A DNA stretch of 64,000 bases from Pichia kudriavzevii (Eukaryota > Ascomycota > Pichiomycetes > Pichiales > Pichiaceae): the NCBI RefSeq assembly GCF_003054445.1, contig NC_042506.1, forward strand, positions 7,501 to 71,500. The letters are read 5' to 3'. Below the pieces are notes generated by a model. The model saw nothing but the letters and a program-made list of their open reading frames with translations, was not told the DNA's origin and did not search any database. Both the position numbers and the translations under genes were made by a program. Positions 1 to 11,711 of this stretch are shown piece after piece. The first letter of the stretch is position 1. Every line of letters starts with the position of its first letter.

Positions 1-3000
1 TCTTAACCATACTGATATATAACGTATTCACTATTCTACCTAAAACGTCGGCTATAGAAATTTCAAGAAAATACGTTAACCAACAGGGGTCTCGCAACAC
101 AAACATTGATAGTTGAGTGGTCAACGATCCTACGTAATACACCAACCACACATAGTCCATCTATTACATATACCCCAAATTTATCTGTATCAATGTGATC
201 AACATACTGACAATATTACTGCAATATGTTTTGATAACATGGAAACCTGGCCACAGATATTTTTATGTTTATTTCCCAACCAAACCAGTGGCTGGTGATT
301 GTAGCTAGGGGTTTCGAGTGTCTTGAAAAGCAGCAATACTCTGACCAGTCACAAACTAAAGACAACGGTTATGTCATTGTAGTTTCATGCCGGTTGTTGT
401 CTTATTCTATATTCTTTTTACATGATAGTCGCATCTACCTACTTCCACCGTTCAATGTTTCTGATTAACAACGTTCTGATCACTATCAACTACCAAAATT
501 ATGATTCTAAACAGCCAACGCAATATTTTAGGTTTGGTAGTATCAGCTATATTTACTAAATAGTATGATTGGTACATTAAATTCAGACAATACATCTAAA
601 CAGACTAATATTGCTCCTTATAACTTAGTTTTAGTAAGACACGATTAAGGTAAATAAACGCTTTTGAAAGATATTGCTTTAACTCTACTTTAGTTATACT
701 TTGCTTGCAATAATAAGATGGTATTTAAGTCTGTAATAGTGCTACAACCGCTCATTGCCTGTAATTGTTAGCAATGGCGTCATTTAAAGATGTATCGATA
801 CTGCTAAGAATTAGACACTATTGATAATCAAATTAAACTAAATACTAGCTGTATATGACAAGACACTGAAAGTCCTACTAAAGAGGTGGGATAAACGTTC
901 TATGATAGGATTTTCATTAAATCAATGAATTAGTATCCACTTGGCATTTAAGAACAGTTCCATAATTCAAGGGAATAGGCGTGAACTTCAACGAAAACTA
1001 TCATCCACTTCTTTGCTCACGGTTTTCCTTATGTTCATGGTACGATGGAAGCACCCTCTTATAGAGCAGCTGATGTTGCAATACTGCAGAATGGTGTCCA
1101 TTGGTAATACCTTTATAACTTATCGTTTTTTGGAAACAACCTAATTGATCTATACGGAATACGCAAGTGTTGTCTAAATTCAACTAATGTTTGATGTCCA
1201 TCGGTTATTCCATCGGTAACTTGCGTGTTAGAACTTTGAGAGGACAGTCAATACCGTTTGGAATCTATAAATGAGCAATTGGTGTACCTAACAGTTGTGT
1301 AGTTGTGTATTGTCGCAGTTATGTCGGATTTCACAACTACACCCACATGACTTATGAGCTGGTCAATGACATAGTTTGATCAACTCTGTACTCGGCATGC
1401 ATATCTTGGTACAGCCCTGAAGGTGTATCCTCATGGACGGGCTTCCTTGAGAAGGCAATTGTAACCGAAAAGACACACAACCAAGGAAAACGCAGGATGC
1501 TCATCTTACCTGACTGTGGATCCCTAATTTTCGGAAAAAAGCGAAAATTTAGAGAACGAGTTTTTGCAATTCAGTAGTTCCCTTGAGCATTGGTTATCTT
1601 CTTTTCGTCGATCAGCAAGGAACGCCCTTTGTCTACAGGTGAAACTGCTCACGAATAATTGTCAGACAGATCATCTTAGGGTCAATGTTAGACCATACCA
1701 ATTATATCCATTAAACTTGTGTGCAAGTATACAAAAAGACACAAACGTCTAATGCATATGAGATTAAAAGTTCTTCAGCTGGATAAGGCCAGCTAAGCGT
1801 TCACTGTTTTATCGAAAGCCTTATAACAGTACTACTCAGTCCAGTCAGCAAAGATGCAAGAAATGCGGTTTGATTTAACTTTGGTTGTGACAATTGGTTG
1901 CATCTTTACCAAAAAAAAACAAAGACATAATAAAGATTATTATGACCATGGTTACTATAATCGCTTCATGTTCTGCTAATTGCCAGACTAAGAAATCAGT
2001 CTGGACTAGTATGTTATTGGATGATTATTATTAATTGGTTTTTACTTTATCTCATTTCAAGAATCAGGCCCCACGTACGATAATATAAAGGTACTTCACT
2101 ATAAACAGTCTTGAAGCAAAGGGCGAACATAATTATACAATAGACGAAATGACCTTAATGTTATTGAACCATCTGAGTCCACGCATTCCTTTGAAAGTTA
2201 GAAAAAACAAATTATTTGGTTATAAAGTCTGGCTTTAATCAACTACTGCAGTGGCTGCTGTTGCCGCCATTGAATACACATGATGCAATCTCAAATGATA
2301 AAAAGAGCCACAGTGACTCAATCAGAAGTTAATAAGCATGCTGATAAACGGGATTTATTTTTTGGCGTATGAGGTTTGTATTGAACCATGAAAATGAATG
2401 AACGGACATTGAGTAATCAAGATTGAACAGCATATAACTGCCATGGGAGTTGAATAGTTCAAAAGAATCATACATGTATTCCTAACCTTGATAAGCGGCT
2501 CGGACAGTATCAATGCACATTACCGTGAACTCTTCAGACTAAAGTCAAGCTTTCCATAACCATTGTCCGTTCAACCGCATAACTCTTGTGTCACTGAGGG
2601 ACCTCGAGTTTCACGCTAAGAAAGTGAAAGACGATGGTTGACAGTATCAACAATTAAACCTATGATAACATTGAAGCGGTTCAACGGATATACCATGTGT
2701 TCATTTGTAACATCAGCAGGAAATAGTGTCGTCTACTGCTAAAGACGCCGCACTTCTTGTCGCTTGAAACCCAAACTAGCGTGAAAATAGGCTTGCAGTG
2801 TTGATATTACCGGGATACCAGAGAATATCGATGGATCTGTCTTACTAAACACAAATAATAGCTTTATCCATCTAGTTTGATTAGTGAATTATAAATATAT
2901 AATGGCATCAATGGCGCATTTGATAATACGAATTCTCTATCGACGTAGTAAATCGTAGAAACTTTAAGGGTAAAAAGAGCTTCAAGAATAAAAACACATA

Positions 3001-6000
3001 GACACTGCTTAGTTCTTCACTTCAATCTTCATGTAAAACTTATACTTATATCAACAGAAAGGTCATAAGAATTTCCAGAACAGTAAACTCGGAATCCCCA
3101 GCATTTGTTCCCATTTGCATCCTCAGACCATGAGCGCATACCCATGACAAATACAACCTATGCCACATACCAAGCTATAGGGGCACATAGTTTTGTGGGA
3201 GTGTCATGATAACTGAAATTGTATATAGACGCAAATAACTCAACCAGCCCTTGTGATTTTATTACTCAACAGTCAATGAGACTGTTTATTAAATGCTTAA
3301 AGTACATATATTAGGATTAGACATTTACCAGAAATTAGCGTATCTTCCAAATAAGTGTTCACATGAAACTGACTCTATTATTAATTTAGGATACAAGACT
3401 GTAGACTCACTTCACATATACTGAATATCCGGGATGGCCAAACATAAATAGTATCTAAATATTTCACCAGCAATTGAACGATAGCTCCTTTCATAAATCG
3501 AGGTAACAAGATTAAACCAATTCTGAATGTATTTCTGGACGATATAACACGTTGACAAAAACCGTGGTTATCATTAAGCAAACCACAATGGATGTTGTGC
3601 ATCAATCTGTGAAGGAGACTGGAGAGCTTCAACAATACACTAAGTGAACATTACATTAACCAATATTCTTAGGTTTGGTTAAGATAAACACCATTTGAAA
3701 TATCCTTGACATCAGACGGACGATACTAACTGGTATCTAAAACGCAGTACTACTATAGCATTAGATGTAGTATTAGATCGGATTAACACAGAATTCCAGA
3801 GGTTGCAACCTAGAACACGTTGAATAATAGACCATACTTAACCAAGAAAAAAACGGTGTTGACACAAGAGCAGCAAATATTCAGGCCACATCACATAGTA
3901 AAACAGTCAAAATATTAGACACCGTTCCAAAATGGACTAAGACTAACCCCCAATTAGAAGTGTATCACTGGTCCGAGGAACCCATAAAAAATAATCAGCT
4001 TAACAAGTATAGGCACAGAGAGCCTGCTGTCTTAACCGAAAACTAGAGACCAGCAGCTATTAACACGAAACATCCATCAGCATTTAGAATAGGTCTACTC
4101 CAAATTGCCAGGCCAATACTCATTCGTTTCCATGACTAAGTTGGAAGCACACGCAAAACTAATATCTAGTCTGAACAGGTTTCAGAGCTGACACAGAACA
4201 AATGTCCCATTTACTAGTTTAGCTTAATAAAGTTAGCCTGTTAGCACAAAGAATAAAACCTTCAATATTCAAAACTCAAATTATTCCAACATGCATGTCT
4301 ATTGATTGAAAGCTGACGCCCTGTTGGGAGGTCCCTTTTTACCATACGAGCATCTCTTAGAACACATTTCCACAATGATCACAACAAAGCTGAACGTAAA
4401 AGCTGAAGCTCAAAAACTCTTGATGAAGACTACCACCACTATAGTTTCATCTACGGCACAACTAAAACTCATCCTTTAGTGGTCGAGAAAGTTAAACCGT
4501 TCACTTTAGCCACAATTTAATCAAGCTTCAATCTAACTTCATGCTTATTATCACAAATGTTGAGAATAGACACGATTGATTCATTACCTGTTGCAAACCG
4601 ACGAAATTGCTAGAAGTTGGCAACATGCTGTTAATAGCTACACATTCGCAATGTGGTAATCGTATATCGGTTGCAAAATAATAGACAAATCATTCTCCAA
4701 TAACGACATTGCTGAGAAACACTTATTTTTGGGTAATACTTGAGAAAATAGCAAGTTTTTCATAAAAACGCAAATGTGGAAATAGAATAATGCACCATTT
4801 GTTTGTAGTATATCACAATAAAGCAGTGAGGTACAGAAGTAAGCACCATTCTCACCAAACGAAAGTACAAACCAAACTGTCTCTTTCGTTTGCCTTGATA
4901 TATTCTCCTCTATTGCTGGCAAATTCTTTTCAACTTTTACTCACTATCCAAACTACCACTACCACTACCACATGCTCTTTCTATACTCAGCACTATTTTA
5001 AGCTATTCTGAATTTCATTGCTGCACAACTGTAGGCTTTAAAACTGAACATTAATACGCAATGAGCTGGCAAATATTTAGTAACCTTGAAAAGTATTAGT
5101 TTGGATCTAAGTAGTAGACTTTGACACAGAAGAAATCACGCATAAACAAATGGAACTAGTAAGAAAAACCTTCAACTAGTAGAATTAAGATAGAATTTGC
5201 TAAAGATCCTGTAGAAGGTACTCAAACCATTTGGGAAGTTGAAGTGACATTAATAATCATCGTTTGTATGAAGATGAAGTAGGTGTGCTAGCATTCCAAA
5301 CCTGACAATGGTATAGAAATCAGAACAGTAGCTAAATGAACAACTTTGTTGTGTAAATTCAACAAAATAATAAACTAACTTGAATAGCCCTTGTGTCCTT
5401 GTATAGGCATACTTACCGCTTACTCTAAAATGGCCCTTTTTTAACCGCCTCCATTAACGGTATACTGATGGGATGTGATGTTTTTTAAATGCAAAAACGT
5501 ATCGCTGTCAACCTAGCCAAAAAGACAACGGTAATTGGTCAACCAGTCAACACTAAAACAAGTGGGTTTTGACTTTACTGAAAACTCAACAGCTTTGAAC
5601 CGACAATGTTAGAATGATTTCAAAAACCTAAGCCAAAATACTGTATTAATACATCGAGATACAAAACGCCAATAAATGGTATTATACCACCTGACTAGTC
5701 AATCAACTTGGAATGGCGTACACGTGAAAGCCCGATAAACTCACGGCGTAGGATAAGTATCAATAATATATGGTAAAATCTTCAATCGAAAACAGCAACA
5801 TATTCTGAGGCAATTCTGGTTGGCTGGACCATACACTTCCATAACACAAGAAGAGTTAGAAACATATATCGGAGACTAAAAGCCTGGTCTCCACTATGGC
5901 ACTGCATTAGTAGCAAAAACAAAGCCTAATCTCTAGTGAATAGTTTCTTCTAGTATAATTAGTTTGCTCGGAATATCAAACTCCAGCTCCTTCCCTTGAT

Positions 6001-7900
6001 ACTCCTCCAACACTTTGAAGATCCTCTCAAAAAGAATCTCGTATAAAATGAATTGACTATAGTCAAATCGTCAAGGCATCCTAAACATTAATGCTGCGCT
6101 TTCAAATATGGTTTTTCGGGAGTTTGATCTAAAGCCAAATAAGTGTTGTTCAAGACACAAAAATATGAGCTCCTTGTAATCAACAAAAGGCAGAAAAATG
6201 CAGTATGCAACTTGTTACTAAGTAAACACACCAGCCTGGCTATCTTATAATCGGTTCAATAATTCCAGGCCCTATATCCACAAATGGAAATCAATACAAA
6301 ATATCAGCAGAAGGTGCGTCCAAAAGTTATGGAATGAGTGGTTTTGTATGAGAATGACAAAAAACGTTTCGACCAATATGAACAGTAGTCTCTTGAGTAC
6401 ATCCAAGTACAACTTTAGTTTGGAGTGCTGCAAACATCAGCATTCTAGAAAAACTTTAAAAACATCTCCCAACAAATCGAACAAATTCTGAATAAACCAA
6501 CAAAAGTTTCAGGCATTTGTGTAGCACGTATATCCTCAAAGAAAACTAAAATATCTTGCTCATAAACATGTACAGCATTTTCAATTATGATAGTTCCATC
6601 ATTAGCCTGATATCTGTTTAGTGTAGTCAAAGGTATAATAAATGAGCATCATCACATCACCTCAAAACCGGATAGAGATTTTTCCCAATGAATAAGACCT
6701 TCTAACAATGTTCTAATTCATCACACAAATATGTATTGTAACTTCATTTCAACCAAACGTCTGATGCTTTGATTGCAATCTGAAAGCGTTTACTAAAATC
6801 ATGTAAGCAACTACAAATACCGGTTGCAGAGTAGTGGATTTCCCACTTTAGTTTGTTGCCGTGAGGTTTCATATAGAGCTTGTAACTGATCCATAACCAT
6901 GAGTTAGGTCGCATCGAATATTTTCTATTTGTCAACAATAAATTGGTGACCAGTGACATTTGCTGGAACACCAAACAAGTAAAGGGCAGAACGTAGAATA
7001 AACGCCTTTTTTAGACTCTTCAATTACCATACACTCGTACTAGACAGTAGTGTTTGCCCTGATTCCCTTTGTAACTATCCATATTCAAAAGTTAAGTCTT
7101 TGTTAGTACTCCCTCAACAAAAGGCAAAAACATTCAGGATATAAGTATACATACCATAACAGTGTTCGTATAAAATCAGCGGATAAATACCAAAAAATAA
7201 ACTGTCTAGTTGTTCAAAACTAGGAGATGAAATCAATGTATACCCTCAATTAGTTTAAACCCTATGGATTCAAAGCAATCAGTTGCCAAATATTAGATGA
7301 CTGAGTAGACTAGGATTGCAGTAATCAAACAGTAGTGTGTTTTGATGAAAACACTAAAGTTACGAATGTCAAAATCAGATGATGATTGTGTGTAGGCAAA
7401 AGCAGTACATTTTAGGGCTGCAATACCTGGTCGACATAGTGTATGTGTGGTCCATTTACATACCATCAAAAAAGACGTAATATTGTAAACAGTCAAAACA
7501 AACATCGCCGAAAGATAAAAATAAAGTCTCCCTTTTGGTGTTTTGAGAAAGATACGCGCATATACACCCGATAGCCGAGGCTGTAAAAAACACAATAGCC
7601 GAATTTCTTGGAAACGCGGTTTTTTTTTCCTGAATAGATCATTGCTGAGATTTACTGGAAGATATATCCCGCACGATAAAAGATATAATAGTAAAATTAA
7701 CACTCTACAAAAAGTCAGCTAGCCTTCTCAAAATACCTAACATCTGCACTTCTTGAAACCCTAGTTAGTGAACACCTTTTAAAACAAGCACTATGGCGAA
7801 ATGATGCAGTTTTACTAACTATGTAGATAATGCTCTTATTCTTTAAATAAAATCCTCTTGATTTACCGTCGGCATGTAGGCACCTGTTGAGCAATCCGGT
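1..7900. other. gene desert, possible centromeric or pericentromeric DNA
   Basis: About 7.9 kb with no credible gene. The longest open frames are 60 to 136 codons, several start at TTG or GTG, and none resembles a known protein. Sampled lines suggest roughly 30 to 43 percent GC, somewhat above the AT-rich spacers further right. The long A and T runs of normal yeast spacers are almost absent. I found no tRNA, no recognisable retroelement and no long tandem repeat by eye. Large gene-free centromeres are known in some yeasts, so a centromere or its flank is a reasonable guess. A subtelomere or a decayed element is also possible. The change to ordinary promoter-like DNA with A/T runs comes near 7,900. 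Confidence 0.45.
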
Positions 7901-8129
7901 TAGGTCCAAAGAAAAAAAAATAGCTAAAAAAGTTATCGGGAATTAGCCGACGTCCGAAATTATTTTTCCGAAATTTTCTGTTCGCTCAGAATAATCCTGT
8001 TTTTTTCTTAAACAAGATTTTTTTTGCAGTTTTATCCTTAATACGTAAGGAATGGATTCTTTTGAAATCCTGCACCTCACCTAGTAACAACAATGTTTTA
8101 CTGCAATACAACCCTTAAAAGCCCTAGCA

Positions 8130-9656
8130 ATGACAACCACTAAGGCTGACATTCTTTCGTGGGCTCTCATATCACTTGCAGCTGAACCTTATGTCGTCTG
8201 TGTTCTCGGGACTTATACACCGATTTTTCTAGAACAAATTGCAAGAGAAAACGGTGTCTTAGAGAAAGATCATTCATCACCATGTATTGCGATAAGTCAG
8301 GTTGTTAGGGGTACACATGGAGATATATTAGAATACTCAGGGGAATTGACTCAAGAGACACAAGCATGCGTATTGCCAATGTTTGGAGGTCGGTTTTATA
8401 TTGATACATCAAGTTATGCGTTATATACCTTCTCCCTATCTGTTTTAATCCAAACAGTTTGTGTGCTGACAATAAATGGAATAGCAGATAACAGTAATTT
8501 AAAGAAAACGTTGATTGTTTTGTTTGGCTGTCTAGGCGGTTTAGCAACTTTTTTTTTCTTCTACTTAGGGAACAATAACTACTATACAGCTTCCTTTTTA
8601 GCCATATGTGCCAATATCAGTTTTGGTTGCGTCAGTGTCCTCATGAACGCATATCTAACAATAATGGTCAACAACTCTTCCTGTTCAGATACCGAAGTGC
8701 AACGCCAAGAACTATTGCTAGAACAAGATAATGACCAAGTAATTTCAAACAGTGAGGCTCTTGGTAAAATAGGTTCTAAGATAAGTGGAGTTGGGACTTC
8801 AACCGGTTATATCGCTGCTATGTTATTACAGGTTGTTTTTTTGTTATTGATGAACTACATGACAGAAAATGGTTACGATGTATTCTGGAGCATCAAACTT
8901 GTAATTTCTATCGCCGGTTTATGGTGGTTAATATGGCAAGCCCCTATCGCAATCTTTTTGAAAAACATTGAAAGTCTCCAAACCAAGAGTATGTCTATTA
9001 AAGAAATGGTTATACAGGGATACAAAGAATTGGGACATGTTCTTATTAATATTCGTTCTTTGAAGGATATATACTATTACCTTTTAGCGATGTTTGTTTT
9101 GACTGATTCATTAACTACAATTAATTCGACAGCGATATTGTTCGGAAAGACTGTATTAAACATGCCGGTAACTTCACTTGCCAAAATTGGTGTTTTGGTG
9201 ATGATAAGTGCAATTGCAGGATCGATTGTTATTCCAATAGTTCTCATTGGCAAATACGGTTGTCGTGTAGAGAAGGTTCAGCTCCTCTTAGTATTGTGGT
9301 GTCTCTGTGTTCCGTTGTATGGAATATTTGCGCTCACCTCTGCCTTTGAGATGTATGTGCTGGCTGTGTGGTATGGTTTAGGTCTTGGGGGACTGAGTAC
9401 AATCAATAGAAGTATTTACTCAATCATTATTCCTGAAGGTAAAGAGAACATTTTCTTTTCAATATACAGTTTAACGGATAGAACCAGTTCAATCGTTGGT
9501 CCTTTCGTAGTAGGTTTGATTATAAATATATTTCACAATGTTCGAGGGGCGTTCTGGATTTTAACGGCACTTTTGTTGATTAGTATACCCATTTTGTCGG
9601 TCAAATTTGATCTAGATCGGGCGAGATCTGAAAGCTTTAACTTTGGGTTGGACTGA
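8130..9656 (+). CDS. ATG22: Atg22-type vacuolar amino-acid exporter
   Basis: A 508-residue polytopic membrane protein, close to the 528 of Saccharomyces Atg22. In that family the protein exports amino acids from the vacuole after autophagic breakdown. The N-terminus has the family pattern of a short cytosolic start, a conserved EPYVV-type segment and a TYTPIFLEQ helix. Around a dozen hydrophobic helices follow, with a hydrophilic loop at about residues 185 to 225. The C-terminal half holds GLGGLSTINRS and FSIYSLTDRTSSIVGP, both characteristic of the Atg22 branch of the MFS fold. The start is the first ATG, 229 bases past the apparent desert edge. It converges on the SCS3-like gene with 76 bases between stops. 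Confidence 0.9.
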   Translation: MTTTKADILSWALISLAAEPYVVCVLGTYTPIFLEQIARENGVLEKDHSSPCIAISQVVRGTHGDILEYSGELTQETQACVLPMFGGRFYIDTSSYALYTFSLSVLIQTVCVLTINGIADNSNLKKTLIVLFGCLGGLATFFFFYLGNNNYYTASFLAICANISFGCVSVLMNAYLTIMVNNSSCSDTEVQRQELLLEQDNDQVISNSEALGKIGSKISGVGTSTGYIAAMLLQVVFLLLMNYMTENGYDVFWSIKLVISIAGLWWLIWQAPIAIFLKNIESLQTKSMSIKEMVIQGYKELGHVLINIRSLKDIYYYLLAMFVLTDSLTTINSTAILFGKTVLNMPVTSLAKIGVLVMISAIAGSIVIPIVLIGKYGCRVEKVQLLLVLWCLCVPLYGIFALTSAFEMYVLAVWYGLGLGGLSTINRSIYSIIIPEGKENIFFSIYSLTDRTSSIVGPFVVGLIINIFHNVRGAFWILTALLLISIPILSVKFDLDRARSESFNFGLD

Positions 9657-9732
9657 TAATAATCAGAAATTATAACACTTGTTTGTTTGTTTTTTCTATA
9701 AAAACTTTATATATACCATAAACTGTGCAAGC

Positions 9733-10617
9733 TCAAACTCTGAGCTGTTTCTGCGTTATTTCGGTGACTTTATTAACCAGCCAAACAGCCAAAAATGCAA
9801 ACGCAAACCCTCCTAACTGTTCAACAAAACTGTGGTATCTTATTATGGTCATTAAAAACATCGTAAGTTCCAAAGTTATGGCTAAGCCCAAAATTATCAA
9901 TGGATGGAGAAAGAATTCCTTCCAAGAAAACGCCTTATCTAAAGGGCTCACGTAACTTTCATCAAGCGAAAACAACTCCAAGGACTCTAGTATTAGAATA
10001 ATGACACTCAATGTGAGTAAAAAAACATGGCCAGATGGATCATGACCTCCATCCCAATTACCTTTTAAAAGTCTGCATGTGGCAGAAGAAACCGCTGTTG
10101 ATTGAAAAAGGTCTGGCGCTATGTCAGCCGAAACCTTGAAATAGCGTTTAAGGGCATCGGGTATTTTATCTTGATTGACATTAACGCATTGGCCCCCGGT
10201 CCAAACAAATACCTTGTCCATGATGGGAGCACCAAAAAACCATTGTGTGAAAAAAAACCAACAAATAGTGAAGAAAAAGACTCTTAGGAGAGATCTTATC
10301 AGTAGTTTTTTATTGACGGTTTCCTTACTGTAATATCTAAAGGAAACACAAAAGTAGATGGCAATCGTCCAGAACCAACCCTTCTTGACATAGTATGTGT
10401 TTACTATATTACCAGGTGACGTGAAATAATTTTCGATAGTTTCAATAGGTGAAAATTTATTCATGAACTGTCCCAAAAGAATGAAAAAAAAACATATTGA
10501 ACAAACAATTATTTGCCCTTTAGTAAAGTGTGTCCTCTTTGATAACGTCTCTAGTCGGTTATTAACTAACAGCAAATGCACGCCGATAGGATGTGTTATT
10601 TCCTGTTGTGCTTGCAT
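9733..10617 (-). CDS. SCS3: FIT-family ER protein (SCS3/YFT2-like)
   Basis: A 294-residue integral membrane protein of the fat-storage-inducing transmembrane (FIT) family. FIT proteins sit in the endoplasmic reticulum, act as acyl-CoA diphosphatases and are needed for lipid-droplet budding and phospholipid homeostasis. The family catalytic histidines are visible: GGHDPSGHVF at about residues 188 to 197, and RYHSFVEQLGG near residue 260. At least five hydrophobic helices can be seen. Saccharomyces has two members, Scs3 (380 aa) and Yft2 (274 aa). The length sits nearer Yft2, so the symbol is a family-level choice. The start is an ATG with no better upstream option. tRNA-Gly lies about 140 bases upstream. 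Confidence 0.8.
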   Translation of the reverse strand: MQAQQEITHPIGVHLLLVNNRLETLSKRTHFTKGQIIVCSICFFFILLGQFMNKFSPIETIENYFTSPGNIVNTYYVKKGWFWTIAIYFCVSFRYYSKETVNKKLLIRSLLRVFFFTICWFFFTQWFFGAPIMDKVFVWTGGQCVNVNQDKIPDALKRYFKVSADIAPDLFQSTAVSSATCRLLKGNWDGGHDPSGHVFLLTLSVIILILESLELFSLDESYVSPLDKAFSWKEFFLHPLIILGLAITLELTMFLMTIIRYHSFVEQLGGFAFAFLAVWLVNKVTEITQKQLRV

Positions 10618-10750
10618 TCTCCTAGATACTTTGTGGTGTTTAAAAAAAAGACACAGTATTCCATGTACATGCCCGTTTACTTGTCAATGTACATTGCCAT
10701 TATCGCCAGAAATTAGGTGGCAACTCAAAAAATAATTAGAAGTGAAGAGT

Positions 10751-10755
10751 AAAAA
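10751..10755 (-). terminator. Pol III terminator of tRNA-Gly
   Basis: A run of five A on the plus strand reads as TTTTT on the tRNA strand, three bases past the tRNA 3' end. This is the usual RNA polymerase III stop. Confidence 0.6.
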
Positions 10756-10758
10756 CAG

Positions 10759-10829
10759 TGCGCAAGCCCGGAATCGAACCAGGGGCTCAACGATGGCAAC
10801 GTTGAATTTTACCACTAAACCACTTGCGC
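10759..10829 (-). tRNA. tRNA-Gly (anticodon GCC)
   Basis: The 71-base reverse-strand sequence folds as a cloverleaf. The acceptor GCGCAAG pairs with CTTGCGC, with A as discriminator. The D arm carries TGGTTTAGTGGTAAAA (A box) and the T arm GGTTCGATTCC (B box). The anticodon loop reads TTGCCAT, so the anticodon is GCC. It is nearly identical to the yeast tRNA-Gly(GCC). There is no intron. CCA is not encoded, as expected in a eukaryote. Confidence 0.97.
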
Positions 10830-11483
10830 TTGTATTGATTTTTTAGAGATTAGACAAAATACTCTTTTTCTATCTTTGATTTGAGAAATCAAATAGAAGC
10901 TTGAAGAAGATTGTAGAAGGTTAGACAGAAGTTCAAGGAGAAAGTTAAATCTTACAAAATAATATTTTTAGATTAAATAACTTTTATACAAAGAGAAAAC
11001 AGCCCACATATGTTTTTGGAGAATTCAAGTTTTAAAATATATATGACAAACACAAACAATTATCCGTTTGTGAAGTACGCACCATAAGCAACATTTTTAG
11101 ACTTTTCAGTGCATCTTTTCTAGTGGTTAACCATTTTTGCCTTTACAGACTAATTTTATACTGGCAAGCATGGTAAAAAATCTGCCAAGCAGGAGACACT
11201 TTAAGTTTTTTTTAGATTATAGATATATCTTAAGACGAATCCAGTAAATATCTGATTTTTTTCACGAATAATTCAAAACATTTAGATTTTAAGAAAAATA
11301 TAAATTTCCGAATTCAAAGTTTTAAAAAGATAACTTTTCTAAAGAAACTTTGACTAAGAACTTTAATAAATTATTAACCATCCATTAGAGCTTGTTATTT
11401 TTGTTTAAATAAAGAACTAAATAAAGTTTGAGCGTGTAGATTCTCATATAGTAAAAAGAGCAAGACGTTAATAAATCGTTCTT
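10830..11483. other. AT-rich spacer between two tRNA genes
   Basis: 654 bases, strongly A/T-rich, with many short A and T runs and no open frame of note. I see no box C/D or H/ACA snoRNA signature, no LTR end and no further tRNA. Confidence 0.6.
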
Positions 11484-11555
11484 GGTTGTATAGTGTAGTG
11501 GTTATCACTGTCGGTTTTGATCCGACCAACCCCGGTTCGAATCCGGGTACGACCT
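11484..11555 (+). tRNA. tRNA-Gln (anticodon UUG)
   Basis: A 72-base cloverleaf. The acceptor GGTTGTA pairs with TACGACC using one G-U pair, with discriminator T. The A box is TAGTGTAGTGGTTATCAC and the B box GGTTCGAATCC. The anticodon stem is GTCGG/CCGAC, with loop TTTTGAT giving anticodon UUG. It closely matches Saccharomyces tRNA-Gln(UUG). There is no intron. TRP2 starts about 155 bases downstream on the same strand. Confidence 0.96.
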
Positions 11556-11559
11556 TTTT
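11555..11559 (+). terminator. Pol III terminator of tRNA-Gln
   Basis: TTTTT begins at the discriminator base, and a second T-run follows a few bases later. Confidence 0.65.
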
Positions 11560-11711
11560 GTTTTTATAGTGGAGGGAAACATAAAGCAGAAGCCAGTGAA
11601 ATTAAATTAGTCATTGCAGTTTGATTAGCTCAAATTTCAACAACTTTTAAGTCCTTTTCTTTATTTTTTTTTCTTGTTCTGATATAGCAGCAAACATCCT
11701 ACAAAGAGAAA

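Noticed and set aside
2560-2690. Apparent inverted copies CCGTTCAACCGC and GCGGTTCAACGG in the desert
   Set aside because: Only about 12 bases pair, with a central mismatch, and the flanks do not match. This is within chance for 8 kb.
7293-7703. 136-codon hydrophobic open frame on the minus strand in the desert
   Set aside because: It starts at GTG, has no early ATG, and shows no family motif. It fits chance in stop-poor DNA.
10715-10723. GGTGGCAAC upstream of the SCS3-like gene, close to a PACE element
   Set aside because: The last base differs from the Rpn4 consensus and the gene has no proteasome link.
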